Assembly: GCA_964416315.1 (NCBI GenBank)
Contig: CAYQDR010000012.1
Span: forward strand, 1-60,840
Direction of reading: 5' to 3'
Length of the DNA: 60,840 bases
DNA from: CAYQDR01 sp964416315
Lineage (GTDB): Bacteria > Methylomirabilota > Methylomirabilia > Rokubacteriales > DASRDR01
This document shows positions 43,059-51,806 of this stretch, one piece after another. The notes under the pieces are model-generated. The model did no database searches and had not been told where the DNA came from. It worked only from the letters and a program-made list of their open reading frames with translations. The position numbers were made by a program, and so were the translations under genes. The number at the start of each line of letters is the position of its first letter. Within the stretch, counting starts at the first letter, position 1.

Positions 43059-43730
43059 TCAGACCGGCCAGCGCTCGAGCCGCCACGCCATCTCCCAGAA
43101 GAGATACTCGTAGCGGCTGGAGGTCACGAACGCGGTCTCGACGCGCTGGCGGAGGCCCGCCGGGGCCCCCTCCGTCAGGTCGTCCACGAGGCCCCGGCAC
43201 CACTCGGCCAGCGCGGCGAACTCCGGTGCCGCGTACATCTCGATCCACTTCGCGTAGCGCGGGTCGGCGGGGAGCCCGCGGGCCCGGAGGGCCTGGCCGA
43301 GCTCGGCGAAGCCCCACATGCAGGGGAGGAGCGCCGCGGCCAGCTCGGCGAACTCCCCGGTCGCCGCCACGCGCAGGAGGAAGTCGGTGTAGGCGCGGGT
43401 GGTCGGCGCCATCCGCTCCCGCTCGAGCTCGGCCTCGGAGATCCCGAACTCGCGGGCGTAGGCGCGGTGGAGGTCCATCTCCGTGGTGGCCGTGGCCTGC
43501 AGGAGCTCGGCGAAGCGCCGGAGGGTGGCGAGGTCGGGCGCGCGGCAGGCGGCCAGGGCGAACAGGCGGCAGTACTCGACGAGGAAGAGGTAGTCCTGGC
43601 GGACCCAGTGCTTGAACCGCTCGGGGTCGAGGGTGCCGTCTCCGATCCCCCGGACGAACGGGTGCTCGTGCTGGGCGCGCCAGATCGGCTCGGCGAGGGC
43701 GCGGAGATGGGTCGTCGGCCGCTCGGGCAC
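43059..43730 (-). CDS. tenA: TenA/THI-4 family thiaminase II-like protein
   Basis: A 223-residue all-helical protein; family members hydrolyse aminopyrimidines in thiamine salvage. HWVRQDYLFLVEYCRLFALA contains the conserved aspartate (D46), YTDFLL a conserved tyrosine (about 114), ALLPCMWGFAELG the cysteine at 137, and a C-terminal glutamate lies in RYEYLFWEMAWRLE. These match the known TenA active-site set, except that a phenylalanine replaces one of the two central tyrosines. The GTG start at 43730 fits the family's usual N-terminus. No thiamine genes are adjacent. Confidence 0.85.
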   Translation of the reverse strand: MPERPTTHLRALAEPIWRAQHEHPFVRGIGDGTLDPERFKHWVRQDYLFLVEYCRLFALAACRAPDLATLRRFAELLQATATTEMDLHRAYAREFGISEAELERERMAPTTRAYTDFLLRVAATGEFAELAAALLPCMWGFAELGQALRARGLPADPRYAKWIEMYAAPEFAALAEWCRGLVDDLTEGAPAGLRQRVETAFVTSSRYEYLFWEMAWRLERWPV

Positions 43731-43905
43731 AGGCGTCCTCGATGATACTCCGCGGCGCCCGGCGGGCCAATCCCGAAAGGCGGGGAGCTTCCCCTCAGGA
43801 GCCGAAGCGCCGGGGCACCCACCTGGACGCGCCGGGGAAGCAGCGGCGTCCACATGCCGAGCCGGGCGCTCGTCCGTCTCTCGGCAAACTCCCGGAGTCC
43901 CGACC

Positions 43906-44295
43906 TCACGGCGTCGGCGTGCGCGGGGGGACGGAGAGCGCCCGCACGTAGGCCACCAGCCCCCGGATGTCGGCCTCGCTCAGGGTGAAGCCGAAGGAGG
44001 GCATCCCGGGCTTGCCGAAGTCGGCGCCGCCGCGGCGGATGATCTCGGTGAGATAGGGCTCCTCGAGCGTTGCCCCAGGGTCGGCCAGGTCGCCGGGCCG
44101 GAGGAAGAGCAGCCGTGCGCGCCACGATCCGCCCCGGCCGTCGGCGCCGTGGCAGGTCGCGCAGTGGCTCCGGTACAGGGCGCGCCCCGGCTCCGGGCCG
44201 GGCGGGCCCGGCGGGGAGGGAGCCAGGGCCACGGCGGCGATGGCGCCGGCGAGCCCCAGCGCCGCCGCGCCGCCCCAGGCGAGGCCCCGTGTCAC
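43906..44295 (-). CDS. Class I cytochrome c
   Basis: A 129-residue secreted monohaem cytochrome. The N-terminus is a membrane-spanning signal (AAALGLAGAIAAVALAP), the haem motif is CATCHG (C45, C48, H49), and the methionine ligand is likely in GKPGMPSFGFTLSEADI, before the closing LVAYVRALS helix. It carries electrons in the periplasm. GTG overlaps the livF stop, so it is the last gene of the liv-yceI operon, an unusual partner for an ABC transporter. Confidence 0.88.
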   Translation of the reverse strand: MTRGLAWGGAAALGLAGAIAAVALAPSPPGPPGPEPGRALYRSHCATCHGADGRGGSWRARLLFLRPGDLADPGATLEEPYLTEIIRRGGADFGKPGMPSFGFTLSEADIRGLVAYVRALSVPPRTPTP

Positions 44296-45029
44296 GGCGG
44301 GAGCTCGAGCAACGTGCGGCGGACGCGCGGGTCCTCGAGGAGCGCAGCTCCCGGGCCCTCCGCCATCACCCGGCCCTCGTCCAGGAGGTAGCCGCGATGG
44401 GCGAGCCGGAGCAGCCGCCGGACGTGCTGCCCGGCCGCGAGGATGGTCAGTCCCCACGCGTCGGTCAGCTCGCGGAGCGCCGCACAGAAGCGGCGGATCA
44501 GCGGCTTGGCCAGGCCGAGGAACGGATCGTCGAGCAGGAGGAGCCGGGGGCGGGCCATCAGGCCGCGGCCCAGGGCGACCATCTGCTGCTCGCCGCCGGA
44601 GAGGACGGCCGCGGGGTCCCGGGCGCGCTCGCCCAGCGTCGGGAACAGACGCTCGACGAGGGCGAGCGTCTCCGCGGCGTGGCGGCGCGCCGCCGGCAGG
44701 TACGCGCCGAGGAGCAGGTTCTCGCGGACGGTCAGCTCGTCGAAGAGCCGCCGCCCCTCGGGAATGGCGGTGACGCCGAGCGCGGCGATGCGGTAGGGCG
44801 CGAGGCCGTCGAGCCGCATCGCCTCGAGCCGGATCGCGCCGTCCCGGATCGGCAGGAGGCCCACGATGGCGCGGAGGAGCGTCGTCTTGCCCGCGCCGCT
44901 CGGGCCGAGCAGCGCCACGAACTCCCTGCGCCGCACCTCGAGGCTCGCGCCACGGAGGACGAGCGCGGCGTCGTACCCGACGCTCACGCGTTCGACGGCG
45001 AGGAGAGGGGGAGCCGCGACCGCGCTCAT
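44292..45029 (-). CDS. livF: Branched-chain amino acid-type ABC ATPase, LivF-like
   Basis: A 245-residue ATPase of the LivF kind. Walker A is GPSGAGKTT (about 41), the signature LSGGEQQMVALGRGL, and EGRRLFDELTVRENLLLGAY is typical of LivF. Walker B ends LLLLDDPFLGLA: the usual catalytic glutamate (DEP) is aspartate here, and the switch region reads AAGQHVRRLL instead of VEQN. ATP hydrolysis may be weakened. It overlaps yceI (ATGA) upstream and cytochrome c downstream. Confidence 0.88.
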   Translation of the reverse strand: MSAVAAPPLLAVERVSVGYDAALVLRGASLEVRRREFVALLGPSGAGKTTLLRAIVGLLPIRDGAIRLEAMRLDGLAPYRIAALGVTAIPEGRRLFDELTVRENLLLGAYLPAARRHAAETLALVERLFPTLGERARDPAAVLSGGEQQMVALGRGLMARPRLLLLDDPFLGLAKPLIRRFCAALRELTDAWGLTILAAGQHVRRLLRLAHRGYLLDEGRVMAEGPGAALLEDPRVRRTLLELPP

Positions 45030-45625
45030 CCGGGAGACGCGACGAGGTCGAACCATACCCTCACCTCGTCGCGGATCGGGTTCAGGAAGCTCCGGTAGGT
45101 GATGCCGAACGCCTGGCGGTTCACGGTGAACTCGCCCCGGATCCGGAGCTCCGCGCCGGCGTGGCTCACGGTCACGGGGAGGGACAAGGGCCGCGTGACC
45201 CCGCGGATCGTGAGCTGGCCGATGACCACCCATCGCTCCCCATCCCGGCTCACCGTCGCGACGACGAAGGTGGCCGTCGGGTGACGCTCGGCGTGGAAGA
45301 AGTCCTCGCTCCGGAGGTGGTCGTCGCGCATCCGGATCCCCGTGTCGATCGACGCGACCTCGACCGTGACCCGGGCCGACACCGCCTCGGGGCGGCCCTC
45401 GTCGAAGCCGACCTCGCCGCGGAAGCGGTGGAAGCTGCCGTCGGCGTCCATGAGGCGCGAGGAGGCGTGGAAGCGGATCTCGCTCCGCCCCGGATCGACG
45501 ACGTGGACGCGGGGCTCCTCGGCCGCGGCCGGCGCAGACGAGAGCGCGACCAGGACGCCCAGGAGGAGAAGACCGCCGCGGGTCCTGTCGCCGGGCTCGC
45601 CGGCAGCCGCGCCCGCGCTCGTCAC
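45026..45625 (-). CDS. yceI: YceI-family periplasmic lipid-binding protein
   Basis: A 199-residue YceI protein with a signal peptide (LLLLGVLVALSSAPAAAEE). The lipocalin-like barrel is seen in VVDPGRSEIRFHASS, the FRGEVGFDEGRPEAVSARVT strands, the conserved RDDHLRSEDFFHAERHPTAT and TIRGVTRPLSLPV. Members bind isoprenoid-like lipids or amides. It sits between livG and livF, so the operon may import a hydrophobic compound. The GTG start is placed before the signal peptide. Confidence 0.9.
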   Translation of the reverse strand: MTSAGAAAGEPGDRTRGGLLLLGVLVALSSAPAAAEEPRVHVVDPGRSEIRFHASSRLMDADGSFHRFRGEVGFDEGRPEAVSARVTVEVASIDTGIRMRDDHLRSEDFFHAERHPTATFVVATVSRDGERWVVIGQLTIRGVTRPLSLPVTVSHAGAELRIRGEFTVNRQAFGITYRSFLNPIRDEVRVWFDLVASPG

Positions 45626-45634
45626 CCGTTCAGC

Positions 45635-45665
45635 TCCTGCCGCGATTCGCCGAATCGCGGCAGGA
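45635..45665. repeat. Perfect 14-base inverted repeat
   Basis: TCCTGCCGCGATTC and GAATCGCGGCAGGA flank a three-base GCC loop, between the livG stop and the yceI start. No T-run follows on the minus strand, so it is not a classical terminator; it may tune expression within the operon or be a protein-binding palindrome. Confidence 0.65.
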
Positions 45666-45726
45666 AGCCGAAGGGGTCCCACGTCGCGCGGGCGCTCTGC
45701 GGCTCGCCCGGCGCCACCCGCGGCGG

Positions 45727-46458
45727 TCACTCGCCGTCCTCCTCGCCGAAGTACGCCTGCGCCACCTGCGGGGAGGCCAGCACCTCGCGCGTCGGCCCGT
45801 CGGCCATGAGCTCGCCCTGGTCGAGGAGCAAGACCCGGTCGGCCACTTCGAGCAGGACGCTGAACGAGTGCTCGATGGCGATGACGGTGAGCCCCCGCTC
45901 CCGAAGGCGGCCGTAGAAGCGGACGACCTCCTGCCGGCCGCGGGGCGGCAGCCCGGACGCCAGCTCGTCGAGGAGCAGGAGCCGCGGCTCCGGCCCGAGC
46001 GCGCAGGCCAGCTCGAGCCGCTTCTGCTCCCCGAGCGAGAGCGCCCGCGCGGGCGTCGCAGCCTTGTCGTGGAGGCCCACGACCTCGAGCAGGCGCTCGG
46101 CGTGCCGCCGGGCGTCCGCGCCCCGGCGACGCCTGCGCCCGAAGGTCACGCCGACCAGGACGTTGTCCAGGACCGGGAGCGCGGGGAACAGCCGGGCGAC
46201 CTGGAAGGTGCGGCCGATGCCGAGGGCCGCGACCCGGTGTGGCGACAGGCCCACGAGGGACGCGCCCTCGAACCGCACCGCGCCCGCCGTCGGGCGCACG
46301 AGGCCGCTGGTGATGTCGAAGACCGTGGTCTTCCCGGCGCCGTTCGGCCCGAGCAGGGCGACCAGGGCGCGTTCCTCGACGGCGAAGCTCACCTGCCGGA
46401 GGGCGTGGAGCCCGCCGTAGCGCTTGGTCACGCGATCGAGCTCGAGGAGCGGCGGCAT
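45727..46458 (-). CDS. livG: Branched-chain amino acid-type ABC ATPase, LivG-like
   Basis: A 243-residue ATPase. Walker A is GPNGAGKTTVF, the Q-loop region GIGRTFQVARLFPALPVLDN is LivG-like, the signature is LSLGEQKRLELA and Walker B LLLLDELASGL with the catalytic glutamate kept. The switch histidine is in AIEHSFSVL. The insert RRRRRGADARRHAERLLEVV is shorter than in most LivG. The ATG overlaps the livM stop. Confidence 0.9.
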   Translation of the reverse strand: MPPLLELDRVTKRYGGLHALRQVSFAVEERALVALLGPNGAGKTTVFDITSGLVRPTAGAVRFEGASLVGLSPHRVAALGIGRTFQVARLFPALPVLDNVLVGVTFGRRRRRGADARRHAERLLEVVGLHDKAATPARALSLGEQKRLELACALGPEPRLLLLDELASGLPPRGRQEVVRFYGRLRERGLTVIAIEHSFSVLLEVADRVLLLDQGELMADGPTREVLASPQVAQAYFGEEDGE

Positions 46459-47393
46459 CACTCGCGACGGGCGAGGCCCGCGAGCCCGCGCGGGAGGCAC
46501 AGGACGACGAGGATCAGCGCGAGCGCGTACGGGAGCTGATGCAGGCGCGGCAGCGTCGGCTGGAGCAGGAGCTCCGAGCCGAGGTAGAGCAGCACCGCCC
46601 CCGCCGGCGGCCCGAGGAGCGTGTGCACCCCACCGAAGGTCGCCATCACGAGGGGCAGGATCGAGACCCCCCGGCTGAACGCGAGGTCGGGCTCGAGGAA
46701 GCGCACGGCGTGCGCGTAGAGGGCGCCCCCGATGCCGGTGAGCGCGCCGGAGCAGACGAACGCGAGCACCTTGTACGGCGCCGGCGCGACGCCGAGGAGC
46801 TGGGCACGCTGCTCGCGCTCGCGGATGGCCGCCCACGCGAGCCCGATCGGCGAGCGGCGGAGCCCGGCGAAGACGCCGAGGGCGACGAGCAGCAGACCCA
46901 GCGCCAAGTAGTACCCCCCGGCGCGCTCCCGGGTGAGCTCGAGGGGGAGCCCCATCGGGAGTGCGGGGAGGGGAGGGATCCCGATCAGGCCCGCCCCGCC
47001 TCCGGTGAGACCGGTCCAGTTCAGCGCGAGGACCCGGCAGCCCTCCGCGTAGGCGAGCGTGGCCAGGGCGAGGTAAGCGCCGCGGAGCCGGTGTGTCGCG
47101 AGCCCGATCGGCACCGCGACGGCAGCGCCGGCCAGGGCGGCGCCGGCCACGCCGAGCCACGGGTTCCACCCCGCGGCCTGGGCAAGGAGCGCGCTCGCGT
47201 AGGCGCCGGCCCCGAAGTAGGCGGCGTGGCCGAACGAGATCTGCCCGGCGTAGGCGGTGAGGCTCCAGGCGCTCGCGAGAGCGGCCCAGAGGAAGGCGGA
47301 CCCGAGGAGGTAGAGGAGGTAGGGGTCGAAGGCGACGAGCGGCGGGAAGACGAGCGCCACGCCGAGGGCCGCCGCGAGCGTGGGATGTCTCAA
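46458..47393 (-). CDS. livM: Branched-chain amino acid-type ABC permease, LivM-like
   Basis: A 311-residue permease with 8-10 hydrophobic segments. WSLTAYAGQISFGHAAYFGAG is the LivM hallmark, and IREREQRAQLLGVAPAPYK is the ATPase-contact loop. The start is TTG, overlapping the livH stop (TTGA); no ATG is available upstream in frame without running through livH. Confidence 0.9.
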   Translation of the reverse strand: MRHPTLAAALGVALVFPPLVAFDPYLLYLLGSAFLWAALASAWSLTAYAGQISFGHAAYFGAGAYASALLAQAAGWNPWLGVAGAALAGAAVAVPIGLATHRLRGAYLALATLAYAEGCRVLALNWTGLTGGGAGLIGIPPLPALPMGLPLELTRERAGGYYLALGLLLVALGVFAGLRRSPIGLAWAAIREREQRAQLLGVAPAPYKVLAFVCSGALTGIGGALYAHAVRFLEPDLAFSRGVSILPLVMATFGGVHTLLGPPAGAVLLYLGSELLLQPTLPRLHQLPYALALILVVLCLPRGLAGLARRE

Positions 47394-48259
47394 TGGTCGC
47401 CCCGGCCGGCGCCCACGCCGCGCGAGCGGACGAGGAGGACGCCGAAGAGCAGGGCCGCCACGACCAGCTCCCGCCAGCGCGTCCCGGCCCAGACGAGGGT
47501 GAGCGACTCGGCGAGGCCGACGAGCAGCCCGCCCCAGAGCAGCCCCGTCAGCCGCCCCACCCCTCCGAGGATCGCGAGCGTCACGCCGAGGAGCGTCAGC
47601 TCGACGCCCGCGGCCGGGTGCAGGTAGTGGAAGCCGGCGAAGAGCACGCCGCCGGCGCCCGCGATCGCGGCGGCCGCGGCGAAGCCGACGGCGCTCACGC
47701 GGTCCACGTTCACCCCCATGAGGGCGGCCGTCTCGGCGTCGCGGCTCGTGGCGCGGAGCGCCGCGCCCCACTGCGTGCGTGTCAGGAGGAGCTGGAGGAG
47801 GCCGATGGTGCCGAGCCCCACGATCCCCGCGGCAGCCCGGGCCGGCGAGAGGCCGAGCCACGCCGGGGCCTCGGGCCCGGCCGCGAGCAGGCGGTAGTCG
47901 GCAGACCACGTCCCGAGCATCGCGTTCTGGAGGAGGAGCGACAGCCCGAACGTCAGGACGAGGCTGTTCAGCTCGACCGGCTCGCGCACGCGGGCGAGGA
48001 GGAGCTGCCAGACGAGCCCCAGCGGGACGAGCGCCAGCGCCGCGAGCGGGACGAGGAGGAGCGGCGGCAGTCCCCAGGCCCGGCTCGCCGCGTACCCCAC
48101 GTAGCCGCCCAGGATGACCAGCTCGCCGTGCGCGAGGTTGAGCGCGCGCGTCAGCGCGAGGATGGCGGCGAACGAGAGCGCCAGGAAGGCGTAGAAGGCC
48201 CCGTTCGCGAGCCCCGCCGCGACCGCTTGCGCGAGTGTCGTCAGCGACATCTGTGACAC
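47390..48259 (-). CDS. livH: Branched-chain amino acid-type ABC permease, LivH-like
   Basis: A 289-residue permease. ANGAFYAFLALSFAAILALT and NLAHGELVILGGYVGYAA are typical of LivH. The ATPase contact loop is RATSRDAETAALMGVNVDRV. GTG at 48259 is 5-6 bases after a GGAGG tract in the palindromic repeat; the ATG three codons later is an alternative. First membrane gene after livK. Confidence 0.9.
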   Translation of the reverse strand: MSQMSLTTLAQAVAAGLANGAFYAFLALSFAAILALTRALNLAHGELVILGGYVGYAASRAWGLPPLLLVPLAALALVPLGLVWQLLLARVREPVELNSLVLTFGLSLLLQNAMLGTWSADYRLLAAGPEAPAWLGLSPARAAAGIVGLGTIGLLQLLLTRTQWGAALRATSRDAETAALMGVNVDRVSAVGFAAAAAIAGAGGVLFAGFHYLHPAAGVELTLLGVTLAILGGVGRLTGLLWGGLLVGLAESLTLVWAGTRWRELVVAALLFGVLLVRSRGVGAGRGDH

Positions 48260-48293
48260 CCCTCTCCTCCGCCGGGGGAGAGGGCGAGGAGGG
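48259..48293. repeat. Intergenic GC-rich palindromic repeat
   Basis: CCCTCTCCTCC and the following GGGGGAGAGGGCGAGGAGGG form a palindrome like that at 8041-8079. As there, it lies just before a transporter gene and supplies its Shine-Dalgarno-like sequence. Confidence 0.6.
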
Positions 48294-48307
48294 TCAATCC
48301 TCGCGGC

Positions 48308-49498
48308 CTACGGCCGGGGGTAGACGAGGCGCGCGGTGGCCGCGCCCGGCGGGTAGACCACGACGTGGCGGCCGCCCTGGATCTGGACCACGACCCGCTC
48401 GTAGAAGCGCGGGTCGCCGTTCGGGTCGAACTTGATCCGGCCGAGCGGCGTCTCGACGTCCACCCGGGCGAGGGCCTCGCGGAGCGGCTCCCCGGCCGGC
48501 CGCCGGCCCTCGCGGAGCGCCCCGGTCATCGCGGCGAACAGGGCCCGCGCCGCTCCGTAGCCGTGCATGCTGAGCGGCACGGGCTCCTGGCCGAAGCGGG
48601 TCCGGTACGCGGCGACGAAGGCGCGCGATTCGTCCAGGGCCGCGGGGACGAACACGCCGGGCTGCCAGGTCGTCGTCCCCAGAAGCCCCTCGGCCGCTGC
48701 CCCCAGCTCCCGGACCACCCCCGGGAACTCGAGGCCGAACGCTCCGAGGAACCCCCGGAGACGGATCCCGCCCTGGGCCATCTGCCGGACGACGAGGAGG
48801 TGGTCCGCGAAGAAGGCGTTCGAGAGCAGGACCTCCGCATCCCGGTCGCGCACTTTGGCGAGGAGCGGGGTGAAGTCGGAGAGCCCCGGGGCGAACGGCT
48901 CGAAGAGCGTGACCCGGATGGAGGCGGCGGTCAGGGCGTCGCGCTGCTGCGCGGCGAGCTGGCTCGCCCCCGGCGTCGGCGAGTAGAGGATCGCGACGCG
49001 CGCGGGGCGGATCACCTCGCGGAGCAGGCCCACCGTCACCGTGACGTAGGGGCGGAGGCTCGACACCCGGAAGAAGTACCGGTAGCCGCGCTGCGTGAGC
49101 CGCTCATCGAGCGACGCCGTGGCGAGGTACGGGGTCCGCGCGCGCTCGGCGACCTCGCTGACGGGGCCGACCAGGCTGTCCACGTACCCGCCGAGGAGGG
49201 CTGCCACCTGGCGGCGGGCGGTCAGCTCCTCGGCCGCGGCGATGGCGCGGTCCGGCTTGCCCTCGTCGTCCCGCTCGAGGAGGCGGATCGGCCGCCCGGC
49301 GACGCCTCCCCGCGCGTTGACCTCCTCGACCGCGATCTGGATCCCGTGGGCGACCGCGAGGCCCTGGGCGGCGAGGACGCCGGTCCGGGGGTTGATCTCC
49401 CCGACGACGATCGGCTCGGCCGCCGGGAGGGGCGGGCCGATCGCGGCGAGCGTGAGGAGGAGGCCGAGCAGGACGACGACAGGGCGGCGGCGTGTCAT
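48308..49498 (-). CDS. livK: Branched-chain amino acid-type ABC substrate-binding protein, LivK-like
   Basis: A 396-residue periplasmic receptor with a signal peptide (VVVLLGLLLTLAAIGPPLPA). IVVGEINPRTGVLAAQGLAV opens lobe 1, EEVNARGGVAGRPIRLLERD is family-typical, and PLGRIKFDPNGDPRFYERVV is the usual C-terminal block. First gene of livK-H-M-G, yceI, livF, cytochrome c. Ligand unknown; YceI in the operon hints at a hydrophobic one. Confidence 0.9.
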   Translation of the reverse strand: MTRRRPVVVLLGLLLTLAAIGPPLPAAEPIVVGEINPRTGVLAAQGLAVAHGIQIAVEEVNARGGVAGRPIRLLERDDEGKPDRAIAAAEELTARRQVAALLGGYVDSLVGPVSEVAERARTPYLATASLDERLTQRGYRYFFRVSSLRPYVTVTVGLLREVIRPARVAILYSPTPGASQLAAQQRDALTAASIRVTLFEPFAPGLSDFTPLLAKVRDRDAEVLLSNAFFADHLLVVRQMAQGGIRLRGFLGAFGLEFPGVVRELGAAAEGLLGTTTWQPGVFVPAALDESRAFVAAYRTRFGQEPVPLSMHGYGAARALFAAMTGALREGRRPAGEPLREALARVDVETPLGRIKFDPNGDPRFYERVVVQIQGGRHVVVYPPGAATARLVYPRP

Positions 49499-49622
49499 TC
49501 GGCCGGCGTCGTGGAACGCGAGCGGCGTATAGCTCGGGGGGAGGCACGCCCGATCCGTTCGCCGGAGGGCGAACGGCCCGGCTTTGCCGGGAGGGCCGTC
49601 GGCCCCCCAGCCGGGCCCACGG

Positions 49623-50714
49623 TCACTCGATCGCCTGCTCCGTCTGCGTGTCGAAGAAGTGGAGCTGGTCGGCGTTGAGCGTGAGCGAGATCTGCTCGTG
49701 CAGCCGGACCCGCGAGGTCGGGGGGACGCGGGCGACGAGCGGGTGCGGGCCGACCTTGACGTCGAGCAGGATCTCGTTGCCCAGGGGCTCGACCACCTCG
49801 ACGACGGCGTCGATCCGGTAGCCCTTCGGGTCGTCGCCGGCGCCCTCGCGGATGTCCTCCGGGCGGACGCCGAGGGTGACGGTCTTGCTGCGGAAGCGCC
49901 CGAGCGCGGCCTTCTGGGCCGGGGGCACGGTGACCCGCAGCCCTGGCGACTCGACCGCCAGCTCGCCGTCGCCCGTCACGGTGCAGTCGAGGAAGTTCAT
50001 CGCCGGCGAGCCGATGAACCCGGCGACGAACTTGTTGCGCGGCTTCGAGTAGATGCCGAGCGGGTCGCCCACCTGCTGGACGAGGCCGTCCTTCATGACC
50101 ACGACCCGATCGCCGAGCGTCATCGCCTCGACCTGGTCGTGGGTGACGTAGATCGCCGTCGTCTCGAGGCGCTCGTGCAGCCGCTTGAGCTCCACCCGCA
50201 TCTGGACGCGCAGCTTCGCGTCGAGGTTCGAGAGCGGCTCGTCGAAGAGGAAGACCTGGGGGTGCCGCACGATGGCGCGGCCCACCGCCACGCGCTGGCG
50301 CTGGCCGCCGGAGAGCTGGCGGGGCTTCCGGTGCAGCAGCTCCTGGATCCCGAGCATCTGGGCGGCCTCGCGGACCCGCTTCTCGATCTCCGGCTTCGGG
50401 AACTTCCGCATCTTCAGCCCGAACGCCATGTTGTCGTACACAGTCATGTGGGGGTAGAGGGCGTAGTTCTGGAAGACCATGGCGATGTCCCGGTCCTTGG
50501 GCGGCAGGTCGTTGACCAGGCGCTCGCCGATGTAGATCTCCCCCGAGGTGATCTCCTCGAGGCCCGCGATCATCCGGAGGGTGGTGGACTTGCCGCAGCC
50601 CGACGGGCCGACGAGCACGACGAACTCCTGGTCCTTGATCGTGAGGTTCACGTCGCGGACCGCGACCACCTCGTCGAATTTCTTGTTCAGCTCCTTGAGC
50701 ACCACCTGTGCCAT
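49623..50714 (-). CDS. CUT1 sugar ABC transporter ATPase, MalK/UgpC-like
   Basis: A 363-residue ATPase for sugar or glycerol-phosphate-type import. Walker A is GPSGCGKSTTL, the signature LSGGQRQRVA, Walker B FLFDEPLSNLD, and the switch YVTHDQVEAMTL. The C-terminal 120 residues form the MalK/UgpC regulatory (TOBE/OB) domain, with VTLGVRPEDIREG. Its permeases are at 50946-52789 on the same strand and the binding protein at 59975. Confidence 0.93.
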   Translation of the reverse strand: MAQVVLKELNKKFDEVVAVRDVNLTIKDQEFVVLVGPSGCGKSTTLRMIAGLEEITSGEIYIGERLVNDLPPKDRDIAMVFQNYALYPHMTVYDNMAFGLKMRKFPKPEIEKRVREAAQMLGIQELLHRKPRQLSGGQRQRVAVGRAIVRHPQVFLFDEPLSNLDAKLRVQMRVELKRLHERLETTAIYVTHDQVEAMTLGDRVVVMKDGLVQQVGDPLGIYSKPRNKFVAGFIGSPAMNFLDCTVTGDGELAVESPGLRVTVPPAQKAALGRFRSKTVTLGVRPEDIREGAGDDPKGYRIDAVVEVVEPLGNEILLDVKVGPHPLVARVPPTSRVRLHEQISLTLNADQLHFFDTQTEQAIE

Positions 50715-50945
50715 CGGGACGCCCCCCTGGTTTGTCCCCCCGCTTCGGTCCGGACGGCGGCACGGAAGCCGCCGTCGCCGACTATGTTACGCGGCCCTGG
50801 CGGGTGTCGGATCGGCCGTGCCGTCGGCCAGCCGGCGCGGGTCCCGCGCCCGGGCCGAAGGAGAGGCCGCGCCCAGGATCAGCCGGGACGCCCGCTCCTG
50901 TCAAGAGCCTCGGGAGGGCCGCGGCCGGCCGCCGCAGCGCCCGCC

Positions 50946-51806
50946 TCACGCCCCTTCCACCATGGCTGCCGTGAGGCCTCGCACGTACCCCCGCGCGAAG
51001 AGGGCGCTGAGCAGGATCAGGGGGATCCCGGCGAGGTTGATGCCGGCGAGCACGGTCAGCTCCTCCAGGCTCACGTCCATCGCGCCGAGCCCTGCCACCA
51101 CGGTCTGGATCTCCGAGCTGTGCAGCAGGATCGACGCGAACACGATGTCGCTCGAGATGGTGCCGAGCGTGAAGAGCCCCGCCGCGACCAGGACCGGCCG
51201 GCTCATCGGCAGGACGATGTGGAGGAAGGCCGCGACCCGGGAGGCGCCCTCGATGTAGGCCGATTCCTCGATCTCCCGCGGCAGGGTCTGGAAGAAGGCC
51301 GAGAGGATCCAGACGCAGAACGGCATGGATAGCATCGGGTAGACGATGACGAGGGCGAGCTGGCTATTGTCCAGGCCGAAGCGCACGGCCAGCTCGTAGA
51401 GCGGCACGAACAGGAGGGTGTGGGGGACCACATAGGTCGCGAAGAGGAGCCGCCGGGACCACCGCCAGCCGGGCGGCCGGAGGCGTCCCAGGCCGTAGGC
51501 CGCCAGGAGGCTCAAGGCGAGGGTCAGCGCCAGGGAGGCGCCGAAGACGACGACCGTGTTCTGGACCCAGACCGGGAAGGCGACCGGTGGCCGGACGAGG
51601 AACTCGGACTCCGGGTCCGGCTCGAACAGGTGCCGGTAGTTCTCGAGGGTGGGCCGGGTCACAATCAGCGGGTGTCCGACCACGTCCTCCTCGGCCGTCT
51701 TGAGCGACTGGATGAACATGAAGTAGATGGGAAGCAGGCTGTAGCAGACTGCGAGCAGGAGCAGGCATCCGTGAGCGACGTTTCGCCCGCGCCGCTTCCA
51801 GCTCAT
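50946..51806 (-). CDS. CUT1 sugar ABC permease, MalG/UgpE-like
   Basis: A 286-residue permease with six helices. The EAA loop is EESAYIEGASRVAAFLHIVL, contacting the ATPase. SLKTAEEDVVGHPLIVTRPT and NYRHLF are typical of the MalG N-terminal periplasmic loop. The ATG overlaps the stop of the MalF-like gene (ATGA). Confidence 0.9.
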   Translation of the reverse strand: MSWKRRGRNVAHGCLLLLAVCYSLLPIYFMFIQSLKTAEEDVVGHPLIVTRPTLENYRHLFEPDPESEFLVRPPVAFPVWVQNTVVVFGASLALTLALSLLAAYGLGRLRPPGWRWSRRLLFATYVVPHTLLFVPLYELAVRFGLDNSQLALVIVYPMLSMPFCVWILSAFFQTLPREIEESAYIEGASRVAAFLHIVLPMSRPVLVAAGLFTLGTISSDIVFASILLHSSEIQTVVAGLGAMDVSLEELTVLAGINLAGIPLILLSALFARGYVRGLTAAMVEGA

